Below, in pieces: positions 16,466 through 23,281 of a stretch of 38,599 nucleotides of DNA. The notes beneath the pieces are model-generated. The model was not told the origin of the DNA. It made no database searches and was given only the letters and a program-made list of their open reading frames with translations. Position numbers and translations under genes: made by a program. This DNA is from Patescibacteria group bacterium (lineage in GTDB: Bacteria > Patescibacteriota > Gracilibacteria > UBA1369 > UBA12470): assembly GCA_018816885.1 (NCBI GenBank), contig JAHIUS010000039.1:1-38599 (forward strand), in the 5' to 3' direction. Every line of letters begins with the position of its first letter. Position 1 is the first letter of the stretch.

Positions 16466-16735
16466 ATGTTAGAAACACCTGCTATCGTAGACATTCATAC
16501 AGAGGATAATAAAAACATCCAAGCTATTATGAAAGAAATTCGGACTAAAAACCTTACAAACGAAGATGATATTAGAACTCTGGTAGAGGGATATGCATTT
16601 TCATCACCTGAAACACAACAGCACATTGCCGATAGATTAGTCGATCTGTTGAAAATGGGATCTTTTGATCAACCTGAGCTAGAAGGAATTACGATGAACC
16701 TAATCTCGATACCGACTCTAATATCTAGAGTCTAA
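16466..16735 (+). CDS. small hypothetical protein, 89 aa
   Basis: The protein is acidic, soluble and probably helical; no domain is recognised. A consensus promoter just upstream supports expression at a high level. The 3' end runs into the TCTAGAG heptamer tract, which supplies the last residues and the TAA stop, so the C-terminus may vary between strains. Confidence 0.65.
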   Translation: MLETPAIVDIHTEDNKNIQAIMKEIRTKNLTNEDDIRTLVEGYAFSSPETQQHIADRLVDLLKMGSFDQPELEGITMNLISIPTLISRV

Positions 16736-16756
16736 GGTCTAGAGTCTAGAGTCTAC
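16724..16756 (+). repeat. heptamer tandem repeat
   Basis: TCTAGAG, TCTAAGG, TCTAGAG, TCTAGAG and TCTAC follow in tandem between the 89-aa gene and pnp, overlapping both 3' ends. Related units lie in the folE leader. Confidence 0.75.
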
Positions 16757-18858
16757 AAAGTAGCCTTATGCGACAGGTTATTCCTTCCTTGGTCATCGAT
16801 TTCCATCAGCTTAACTTCCAAAGGATCACCAAGTTTAACAACATCTTCAACCTTGTTAACCCTTTCTTTGGCAAGCTGTGAAATGTGTACAAGACCATCT
16901 TTGCCCGGCATGAACTCGACAAAAGCTCCAAAGTCCATAATACGGACAACTTTCCCGTCATAAACATTTCCAACAACAGGGTCTGCGGTAAGATCCTTAA
17001 TCCATTTGACAGCCTTATCGCCTTTCTCTTGATCGGGAGCGGTAACAACAACAAGACCATCATCATTGATATCGATTTCAACATCACACTCGGCAGTGAT
17101 TTTATGAATGGTTTCACCACCTTTTCCGATGACGATCTTAATCTTGTCAGGGTTAATCTGAATATTGCTGATCAAAGGTGCATACTTCGATAATTCAGCT
17201 CTGGCCTCGGGAAGCGCTTCAAGCATCTTGCCCATAATGAATCCGCGGCCCTCTTTCGCCTTGGCGAGAGCTTCGCGCATGATATCAACAGTCAACCCTT
17301 TAACCTTAATATCCATCTGCAATGCTGTAATCCCGTTTTTTGTACCTGTTACTTTAAAATCCATATCTCCAGCGAAATCTTCAGCCCCCTGAATATCGGA
17401 AAGAATTATATATTTTCCACCCGGGATCAGTTTTCCTCCATCATTCTCTGTTACAAGCCCCATCGCGATTCCGGAAACAGGCTCCTTGATCGGAACACCG
17501 GCATCCATCAAGCTAAGAGTAGATCCGCAGACGGAAGCCATCGAACTTGATCCGTTACAGGTCAGAATCTCGGAAACAAGCCTCATCGTATAAGCGAACT
17601 TTTCGGTATCCGGGATCATTCGTTCAAGAGCTCTTTCGGCAAGATACCCGTGACCGATTTCTCGTCTGGAAGTTCCGCGGAGAGGTCTGGCTTCACCGAC
17701 GGAATAAGGAGGGAAATTGTAATGGTGCATATATCTTCTCGTGGAATCCTGATCCATAGTGTCGATCAGCTGAGCCGCACCAGGTCCGGCCAATGTTGTG
17801 GTTGTAAGCGCCTGTGTTTCTCCTCTTTGGAAAAGCGCACTGCCGTGAGTTCTGGGTAGAATTCCGGTTTTACAACTTATAGGTCTGATTTCGTCAGGCT
17901 TTCTTCCGTCCAAACGAATACCTTTTTCAAGAATATTTGCCCGCATTCTCTTTTTCAGAGCACCATCAAGAGCTTCCTTAAGATCTTTTTTGGTGAAAAT
18001 TCCTTCTTCAATTTGAGAAGCGAAATGAGAAAGCACCTTGTCTTCCAAATCATGCATTTGCTTTTTGACTTCGGTCTTCCATCCTTGAATGACATCCAAA
18101 TCTTCAGGTTTAACAAACTCGGCAATGGCTCTATCGGCCTCTTCATTTACCGGTTGTTCGACATGCTCTTTTGCCTCAATTTCAACCTGAGCGGCCAGAT
18201 CCTTCTGGAGCTGACAAAGCTGCTTAATGTTTTTGTGTGCCAGATCAAGAGCTTCAAGCATTTTTTCCTCGGAAACCTCATTCGCTCCCGCCTCAACCAT
18301 AGTAATGGCATCCTCCGTACCGGCAACAACAAGATTCAGGTCGCCAGAGGCCTCTTGCTCATAAGTAGGATTCACAACAAACTGCCCGTCAGCCATTCCG
18401 ATGCGAACAGCCGCAATCGGCCCGCCGAAAGGCATTCCGGAGATCATTAGAGCGGCGGAAGCCGCAGTAATGGCGGTAGTGCCCGGATCAACCTCCATGT
18501 CGGCGGAAAGAACGCTGCAGATAACCTGCACATCATTCCTCATCATTTTAGGGAAAAGAGGTCTAAGAGGTCTGTCGATCAATCGGGAAGTCAAAATAGC
18601 TTTATCGGAAGGTCGTCCTTCGCGTTTGATAAAACGACTTCCGGAGATTTTTCCGCTGGCATAAAACTTCTCCTCATAATCACACATAAGAGGGAAGAAG
18701 TCCGTACCTTCGCGAGCATCTCCCATAGTGGTGGTTGCAAGAACAACGGTATCACCAAGAGAAGCGACAACAGCACCGTGCGCTTGTTGAGCCAACTCAC
18801 CGGTTTTCAAGGAAAAATCGCGACCGGCAAGGTCAAAAGAAACAATTTTTGGTTCCAT
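16753..18858 (-). CDS. pnp: polyribonucleotide nucleotidyltransferase (PNPase)
   Basis: PNPase degrades RNA 3' to 5' by phosphorolysis and can add tails. I start it at the ATG at 18858 (MEPKIVSFDLAGRDFSLKTG), which matches family N-termini; a 23-codon upstream extension is open but looks non-coding. Two RNase PH domains with a helical linker fill residues 1 to about 545, with FFPLMCDYEEKFYA, GSRFIKREGRPSD and SVCGSTLSLMDAGVP visible. A KH domain (VIGKGGETIHKI) and an S1 domain (GKVVRIMDFGAFVEF) follow. The S1 domain ends within a few residues of its last strand, a slightly short tail. rpsO lies upstream on the same strand, the classic rpsO-pnp order. Confidence 0.96.
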   Translation of the reverse strand: MEPKIVSFDLAGRDFSLKTGELAQQAHGAVVASLGDTVVLATTTMGDAREGTDFFPLMCDYEEKFYASGKISGSRFIKREGRPSDKAILTSRLIDRPLRPLFPKMMRNDVQVICSVLSADMEVDPGTTAITAASAALMISGMPFGGPIAAVRIGMADGQFVVNPTYEQEASGDLNLVVAGTEDAITMVEAGANEVSEEKMLEALDLAHKNIKQLCQLQKDLAAQVEIEAKEHVEQPVNEEADRAIAEFVKPEDLDVIQGWKTEVKKQMHDLEDKVLSHFASQIEEGIFTKKDLKEALDGALKKRMRANILEKGIRLDGRKPDEIRPISCKTGILPRTHGSALFQRGETQALTTTTLAGPGAAQLIDTMDQDSTRRYMHHYNFPPYSVGEARPLRGTSRREIGHGYLAERALERMIPDTEKFAYTMRLVSEILTCNGSSSMASVCGSTLSLMDAGVPIKEPVSGIAMGLVTENDGGKLIPGGKYIILSDIQGAEDFAGDMDFKVTGTKNGITALQMDIKVKGLTVDIMREALAKAKEGRGFIMGKMLEALPEARAELSKYAPLISNIQINPDKIKIVIGKGGETIHKITAECDVEIDINDDGLVVVTAPDQEKGDKAVKWIKDLTADPVVGNVYDGKVVRIMDFGAFVEFMPGKDGLVHISQLAKERVNKVEDVVKLGDPLEVKLMEIDDQGRNNLSHKATL

Positions 18859-18979
18859 AATAATATAGATAGTAAATAGTAGATTGCAGATAATAGAGGA
18901 CAAAAACACTCCTCCGTCCAACCGCAATCAGGAAAACAGTGGAACCAAACTTAAGAAGTCGGCAAGAAGCAAATCAAAA

Positions 18980-19046
18980 CTTATAATATATGGATTATAA
19001 GCTACAATTCACCCCTTAGCGGATCATCCGAAGAAAGGTTCCGGAT
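18980..19046 (-). promoter_or_regulatory. pnp leader with two inverted repeats
   Basis: The 218-nt rpsO-pnp spacer contains CTTATAAT/ATTATAAG (18980-19001), which also supplies a minus-strand TATAAT, and an ATCCGAA/TTCCGGAT hairpin (19026-19046, one bulged base). In E. coli the pnp leader stem is cut by RNase III and allows autoregulation. A similar role here is possible but unproven, and the second hairpin might instead be a weak rpsO terminator. Confidence 0.4.
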
Positions 19047-19076
19047 ATATAATTAAATTTTGAAAGAACGAAAGGC

Positions 19077-19340
19077 TTATTTGCGCAATTTAAGCTTAAC
19101 AATAAGATCATCATAAGCATCCTTGCTCTTGCCTTTGAGGTAATTAAGCATCTTCCTTCTCTTTCCAACCATTTGAATAAGCCCCCTTCTCGAATGGTTG
19201 TCTTTTGGGTGATCTTGAAGGTGCTTGCTCAGGTCATTGATTTGCTGAGTTAAAACAGCTACTTGCACTTGTGGAGAGCCGGTATCCTTCTCGTGGATAG
19301 AGTGTTTTTTTATAACCTTTTTCTTTTTATCAGATTTCAT
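19077..19340 (-). CDS. rpsO: 30S ribosomal protein S15
   Basis: S15 binds 16S rRNA early in assembly of the small-subunit platform. The 87-aa protein carries the family signature [19 protein letters not shown], then [18 protein letters not shown] and [12 protein letters not shown]. The N-terminus is unusually lysine-rich. A -35/-10 pair lies just upstream, and pnp follows. Confidence 0.97.
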   Translation of the reverse strand: MKSDKKKKVIKKHSIHEKDTGSPQVQVAVLTQQINDLSKHLQDHPKDNHSRRGLIQMVGKRRKMLNYLKGKSKDAYDDLIVKLKLRK

Positions 19341-19373
19341 TTTATTAATTAAAAAAATTTTACTTGCTAGTGG

Positions 19374-19402
19374 ATTTTACTCAAAAACGGGAGGGGAATC
19401 AA
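19374..19402 (-). promoter_or_regulatory. promoter of rpsO-pnp
   Basis: On the minus strand, TTGATT (19397-19402) and TAAAAT (19374-19379) are 17 nt apart, upstream of rpsO. Confidence 0.55.
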
Positions 19403-19416
19403 GAGGAAATACGGAT

Positions 19417-19446
19417 TTGACCGATATCGCGAATTATTGATATAGT
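19417..19446 (+). promoter_or_regulatory. promoter of the 103-aa lipoprotein
   Basis: TTGACC (19417-19422) and TATAGT (19441-19446) are 18 nt apart. The -10 ends 8 nt before the ATG at 19455, so the mRNA would be almost leaderless. Confidence 0.5.
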
Positions 19447-19454
19447 TAACCCTC

Positions 19455-19766
19455 ATGAAAACTTATGAAAAAAGCAGGGCGAACTTCGTAAAGATTTTAT
19501 TGGTATCTGCTGCAGCTTTATTTGCTCATCAGGGGTGCAATACGCAAAGCGATGACGATAGCAGTGGAATAGTAGCGCCAAATTGCAGTGACGGAGAAGA
19601 TAATGACAATGACGGATTTATAGATTTGGACGATCCGGAATGCGATTGTTTGTCCGGCAGTTGTACGAGAGGACGCATTACGGATTGGTGCGAAAGCGTG
19701 GAAGGCCTCAATGTAGATCCGTGCCAATGCCCGCAAGAAGCTCATCCGCATTGGGAATGTTCTTAA
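19455..19766 (+). CDS. secreted lipoprotein with calcium-binding-like DxDxDG motif
   Basis: A basic N-terminus and hydrophobic core end in a lipobox-like AHQGC, with the acceptor Cys at residue 28. The mature part (about 76 aa) contains NCSDGEDNDNDGFIDLDDPEC. This D-x-D-x-D-G-x-I-D-x-x-D pattern resembles the calcium-binding loops of thrombospondin type 3-like and MopE-like secreted proteins. Five more cysteines follow (CDC, SC, WC, PCQC). It is probably a small surface protein stabilised by calcium and disulphides; no enzymatic role is visible. It is divergent from rpsO. Confidence 0.75.
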   Translation: MKTYEKSRANFVKILLVSAAALFAHQGCNTQSDDDSSGIVAPNCSDGEDNDNDGFIDLDDPECDCLSGSCTRGRITDWCESVEGLNVDPCQCPQEAHPHWECS

Positions 19767-19836
19767 AAAAACGTTCCTAAAATTAAAAAATTCGTATTTC
19801 ATTTAGAATTTGAAAATTTCAGATTTCAAGCTTAAT

Positions 19837-20772
19837 CTACAGCCATTTCTTGATCTTGAAAAAAACCATCATAAACAGCACAACCATAATCATCACCCCT
19901 GTTATTCCCGTAAATACAAGAGGGTGCTGCGAGTAAGGCAGTTCTACATTCATTCCGTAAAGACCTGTCAAAAACGTTAAAGGCAACATAACAACCGAGA
20001 AAATTGTCAAAACTTTCATTACATTGGTGATCGTATGTGAAATAATTGACTCATTTGTTTCCTGGAGAGAAATGACAAGATCTTTCATGCTGTCGAGACT
20101 GCTCCAAATCTTCTCGATTTTGTCCACAAGATCATCGAAATAAACCTCCAGATCTTCGGGTAAAAACTTCTTATTTTTATGTTCCAGCTGAGCGATGACC
20201 GATCTTTGCGGAGCGATAATTCTTCGGAATGTAATAATATCTTTTTTGAGAACCAAAATGTCCTTCAACATATCATGCTGCTCCGTTTCGGGGCCAAAAA
20301 CGCTTCTCTCGATAGAAGTAATGTTTCTACTCAGGTAATCCAACATAGGGAAGCCGTCGTCAAGCATCGCATCAATAATTTCATAAAGGAGGTACCCCGA
20401 CCCTTTATCCAAATACTTCCTTCTGTCTCTAAGGCCGCCCTGACACTTATCAAAAATATCCAAAAGAGGTCTAAGTACGCCGTCGTGAATTGTGATTACA
20501 TAATTTTGGCCGATAAAAATATTAACCTCTTCTGTAACCAGAGCGTTCTTTTTCTTGTCAAAATGAGGGAAATGCAGCACCAAAAAAAGATAATTGGCAT
20601 ACTCATCGATCTTGGATCTTTGATTTTCGGACAAACAGTCTTCAAGGTCCAACTCATGAAACTTATGTTTTTTCTTGAGTTTATCGAGAGTCTCCTTGTC
20701 GGGATTGATAATATCGGTCCATACAAGAGTCTTTAATTTAACCTGTTCTACTTTTATTTTTGTATTGGTCAT
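19837..20772 (-). CDS. corA: CorA-family divalent cation transporter
   Basis: CorA proteins form pentameric Mg2+ (or Co2+/Zn2+) channels. The start at 20772 (MTNTKIKVEQVK) gives 311 aa; an upstream in-frame ATG would add 10 residues. The cytosolic domain shows the WTDIINPD start and a long helical section. Two C-terminal membrane helices flank the selectivity motif YGMN, followed by VELPYSQHP. The protein ends with the usual basic FKIKKWL tail. All expected parts are present. Confidence 0.93.
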   Translation of the reverse strand: MTNTKIKVEQVKLKTLVWTDIINPDKETLDKLKKKHKFHELDLEDCLSENQRSKIDEYANYLFLVLHFPHFDKKKNALVTEEVNIFIGQNYVITIHDGVLRPLLDIFDKCQGGLRDRRKYLDKGSGYLLYEIIDAMLDDGFPMLDYLSRNITSIERSVFGPETEQHDMLKDILVLKKDIITFRRIIAPQRSVIAQLEHKNKKFLPEDLEVYFDDLVDKIEKIWSSLDSMKDLVISLQETNESIISHTITNVMKVLTIFSVVMLPLTFLTGLYGMNVELPYSQHPLVFTGITGVMIMVVLFMMVFFKIKKWL

Positions 20773-20878
20773 AAAATGGAAGACAACCTGTTGCGGTTCC
20801 ACTTTAATTTAAGATGTTCATATGGTAAAGTCAATAGCGAGCGAAAAAATACCTCGAAACAAAATTTTCTTCGGAAAT

Positions 20879-21844
20879 ATGGATTACAAAGCTGTAATTA
20901 AAGATGCTTGGCTACTTGCAAAAGACGATAGAAGGCTTTTCTGGTGGTGGACTTTTATGCCCGCACTTTTGTCGATAATTGTCGGGATCGGATATTTCGG
21001 CTATCAGGTTATGGCTTTAAGTACATCACCTGTAGTGACAAAAAACAGTGATTCCGCGAGTTTTATGATGGAGATGTTTAAGTGGATTGTAGGGTTGTTT
21101 CAGACCAATACTTCGCTTGGTATCGTGCTTATTATTGTTGCGGCTGTGATAGGGCTTCTTTATCTCGTTTATCCGACATTTTCTCGGGCTGCTTTGATTC
21201 AGTTGATTGCCAGAATTCGGAACAAGCAGGAGGTTAAGATGCTCGATGGAATTACTTATGGTGCGCTCGGGTTTCTTAAGCTTTTTGAGTACCATCTTTT
21301 GATAAAAACTTTCAGCTTCGTTGCCGTGATTACGGAAGCGCTCTTTGTTCTTAGGAATCTGGGGTGGGATGCTCTGGGAATTTTAACGATTCCGTTCATT
21401 TTATTCGGATTTTTCGGGTTTGCCGTCATGCTTTTTCTGACTTATACGGATTTTTATATCGTCATTGATGAAAAAGGCGTTATAAAATCGATCGGGGAAA
21501 GTATGAGGTTGGTTGTCAGGCAATGGAGACACACTCTTTTTATTCTGATTCTGATGATGCTTATCAGCTTGAGGATAATATTAAATATATTGCTCGTACT
21601 GTTGGTGCCGTCACTGATTTTCATTGCTGCGGGAGTGCTCGCAACTTTGACTTTTGCCAAAATAGGGATGGTAATAGGCGCAATCGTTGGATTTGCGGGG
21701 CTTTTCTTTGCGGCGTATTTAACAGGAATACTCGAAGTATTCGTAAATGCCGTTTGGGTATTCACATTCCTGGAACTCACCGAAGAAGGAGAGGTCCACG
21801 CTAGGGATAAAGGAGATGAAATTACAGCTGAGAGGACAGGATAA
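20879..21844 (+). CDS. polytopic membrane protein, about 321 aa
   Basis: About six to seven hydrophobic segments are visible, after an N-terminal DAWLLAKDDRRLFWWW stretch. The overall plan (helix pairs, a central TDFYIVIDEKGVIKSIGES amphipathic region, then a long hydrophobic end) resembles uncharacterised membrane proteins with a DUF975- or GlpQ-membrane-domain-like fold. I do not assign a function. An ATG at 20822 would add 19 residues and cannot be excluded. The last 23 nt overlap the 3' end of the convergent DUF3307 gene. Confidence 0.72.
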   Translation: MDYKAVIKDAWLLAKDDRRLFWWWTFMPALLSIIVGIGYFGYQVMALSTSPVVTKNSDSASFMMEMFKWIVGLFQTNTSLGIVLIIVAAVIGLLYLVYPTFSRAALIQLIARIRNKQEVKMLDGITYGALGFLKLFEYHLLIKTFSFVAVITEALFVLRNLGWDALGILTIPFILFGFFGFAVMLFLTYTDFYIVIDEKGVIKSIGESMRLVVRQWRHTLFILILMMLISLRIILNILLVLLVPSLIFIAAGVLATLTFAKIGMVIGAIVGFAGLFFAAYLTGILEVFVNAVWVFTFLELTEEGEVHARDKGDEITAERTG

Positions 21845-22373
21845 GAAAAACCACATAAAAAACCGAAAAAGCAAGAACCCTTTTGGTTATTGGGTCATAA
21901 TCTCTTTTGTATTTAAGGTTCGGATTTCGATGTCTTTTTATCTGAAAAACAGCAATATCCAAAGCGAACGAAAAAAGAATCAACAAAGAAGCATAAATAT
22001 AGATAGAAAAATTAAAAGAAACGGTAGGTGGCTCAAGGTGCCAGAATAAATATTTAGCAATTAAGAAAATCACTGTAAGATGAATGAACTGATCTATGAA
22101 AAACGGATAAGACGCACGCTTTTTATTGTAATTCAGCTCATACCAAACCTTGATTTTGTCTTGAATGAAATGCGAAGCCGCCAAAATCGCAGCAAACTGC
22201 CACATAAGAGCCTGGTCCCAATAGGGGAACAGAAGTCCGCCAGATATCGCAAATAGGATAAAAGCATGCAAAAACATACCAATATTGCTCTTCTGCTTCC
22301 AGTTTGCCAGCTTGGTGGGTTGCAGAAGGAAATCGGTCACCAGATGCCCCAAAATTAAGCTGCAGCCTATCAT
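21822..22373 (-). CDS. DUF3307 family membrane protein
   Basis: The 183-aa protein has the DUF3307 hallmarks: GHLVTDFLLQP near residue 9, a histidine in FLHAFILF, ASHFIQDKIK near 86 and FFIDQFIHL near 111. It has about five membrane helices. Family function is unknown. Its ATG overlaps the stop of the cyclic-nucleotide-binding gene by 4 nt, so the two are translationally coupled and may act together. Confidence 0.82.
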   Translation of the reverse strand: MIGCSLILGHLVTDFLLQPTKLANWKQKSNIGMFLHAFILFAISGGLLFPYWDQALMWQFAAILAASHFIQDKIKVWYELNYNKKRASYPFFIDQFIHLTVIFLIAKYLFWHLEPPTVSFNFSIYIYASLLILFSFALDIAVFQIKRHRNPNLKYKRDYDPITKRVLAFSVFYVVFLILSSQL

Positions 22374-22783
22374 GAAAGCTTGGATTTAGAGTATCTTTCA
22401 GCAAAAGCCTGCTTGATCTTCTCGGCAGCTTCCGGGTTGTCGGCAAGCAGCGAATCGAAATCTTTCTTCTCCAGAGTAAAAATCTCCGATTCCTCTAGGG
22501 TTTTGGCGCCTGCGTTCCTCGGTTGACTCCCCATAAGCGCCATCTCCCCGAAAAAAGCGTTGTTTTCAAGAGTCGCTATCTCTTTTCCTTCTGTAAAAAT
22601 AAGAACCTTGCCGGATTTAATAATAAACATCTTTTCGCCGAGCTCTCCCTGCTCAAAAAGCCGATAATCAACAGGGTAATACTGAAGCTGAATGTTTTTT
22701 ATGAGCTCCTCACTCTCGGATTCATCAAGATTTGCAAAAAGTGGAATTTTTTGAAGGATAGGTAGGATTGAAAATTCATTCAT
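22370..22783 (-). CDS. cyclic-nucleotide-binding (CAP/CRP-like) sensor domain protein
   Basis: I use the ATG at 22783 (MNEFSILPILQKIPLFANL), giving 137 aa. The whole protein is one cNMP-binding beta-roll: YRLFEQGELGEKMFIIKSGKV, then the phosphate-binding cassette FFGEMALMGSQPRNAGAKT with the conserved E and R. There is no DNA-binding helix-turn-helix, so it is a stand-alone sensor, not a CRP-type regulator. Its partner may be the coupled DUF3307 membrane protein. No cyclase gene is seen nearby. Confidence 0.88.
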   Translation of the reverse strand: MNEFSILPILQKIPLFANLDESESEELIKNIQLQYYPVDYRLFEQGELGEKMFIIKSGKVLIFTEGKEIATLENNAFFGEMALMGSQPRNAGAKTLEESEIFTLEKKDFDSLLADNPEAAEKIKQAFAERYSKSKLS

Positions 22784-22844
22784 ATGTGTTTTTGTTAAGT
22801 AAAGAAAGTATACCAAACACGCGAAACATCCGATCAAGAAGGGG

Positions 22845-22873
22845 TTGACAGGTATTACGGAATATGTTACTAT
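22845..22873 (+). promoter_or_regulatory. promoter of the 60-aa membrane protein
   Basis: TTGACA (22845-22850) and TACTAT (22868-22873) have ideal 17-nt spacing. A leader of about 38 nt, rich in AAC and AAA, precedes the ATG at 22919. Confidence 0.7.
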
Positions 22874-22918
22874 GTAGAGCAGTTAAAACCCAAATTTAAC
22901 AAAAACCCAAAAATATCC

Positions 22919-23101
22919 ATGGATACAATCAATTCCCTGTCTATGCGCGCGAAGATTGCAATTATAGTCGTATCTATATTTCTTGTAAGTCTGACGATAG
23001 GATTATTGGTTTTCGGAGGTGATTTGGTCGAAAACGATCAGTTGCATATAAATACTCTGCATAAGGTTACGCATGATATGGTTTTGACTCACGGGGAGTA
23101 A
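22919..23101 (+). CDS. small single-pass membrane protein, 60 aa
   Basis: One hydrophobic helix (about residues 12-33) follows a short basic N-terminus, with a polar histidine-containing C-terminus. The strong promoter upstream supports it as a real gene. Function unknown. Confidence 0.6.
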   Translation: MDTINSLSMRAKIAIIVVSIFLVSLTIGLLVFGGDLVENDQLHINTLHKVTHDMVLTHGE

Positions 23102-23109
23102 GGTTTTTG

Positions 23110-23281
23110 TTGCTCAAAAAAGATCGTTCCAGTATGATTACTGGCGATTTTTAATCTTCATGGCGTAGCGTAAGCGGAGCCCGAAAAACTAACATGCTCG
23201 GACAGTCGCGATTAGCGACCCATTACTAACCCGCCTGTTTATCCCGATCTCGGGGAAAGGCACCATAAGAGCACAATAAAA
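23110..23281 (+). promoter_or_regulatory. leuS promoter and structured leader
   Basis: TTGCTC (23110-23115) and TATGAT (23133-23138) are 17 nt apart. The transcript from about 23145 has a leader of about 137 nt with hairpins GAGC/GCTC (23177-23199), GTCGC/GCGAC (23205-23219) and CCCGA/TCGGG (23243-23254). A tiny frame, MLGQSRLATHY (23194-23229), holds two leucine codons. No T-box consensus is visible. Confidence 0.45.

Noticed and set aside
18013..18450. 145-codon plus-strand frame
   Set aside because: It is antisense to the RNase PH region of pnp and has no start signal or recognisable product.
18859..18927. N-terminal extension of PNPase by 23 codons
   Set aside because: PNPase proteins begin near the MEPKIVSF segment, and the extension has no family resemblance.
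23145..23281. T-box riboswitch upstream of leuS
   Set aside because: The conserved T-box sequence and antiterminator are not visible; only generic hairpins are.
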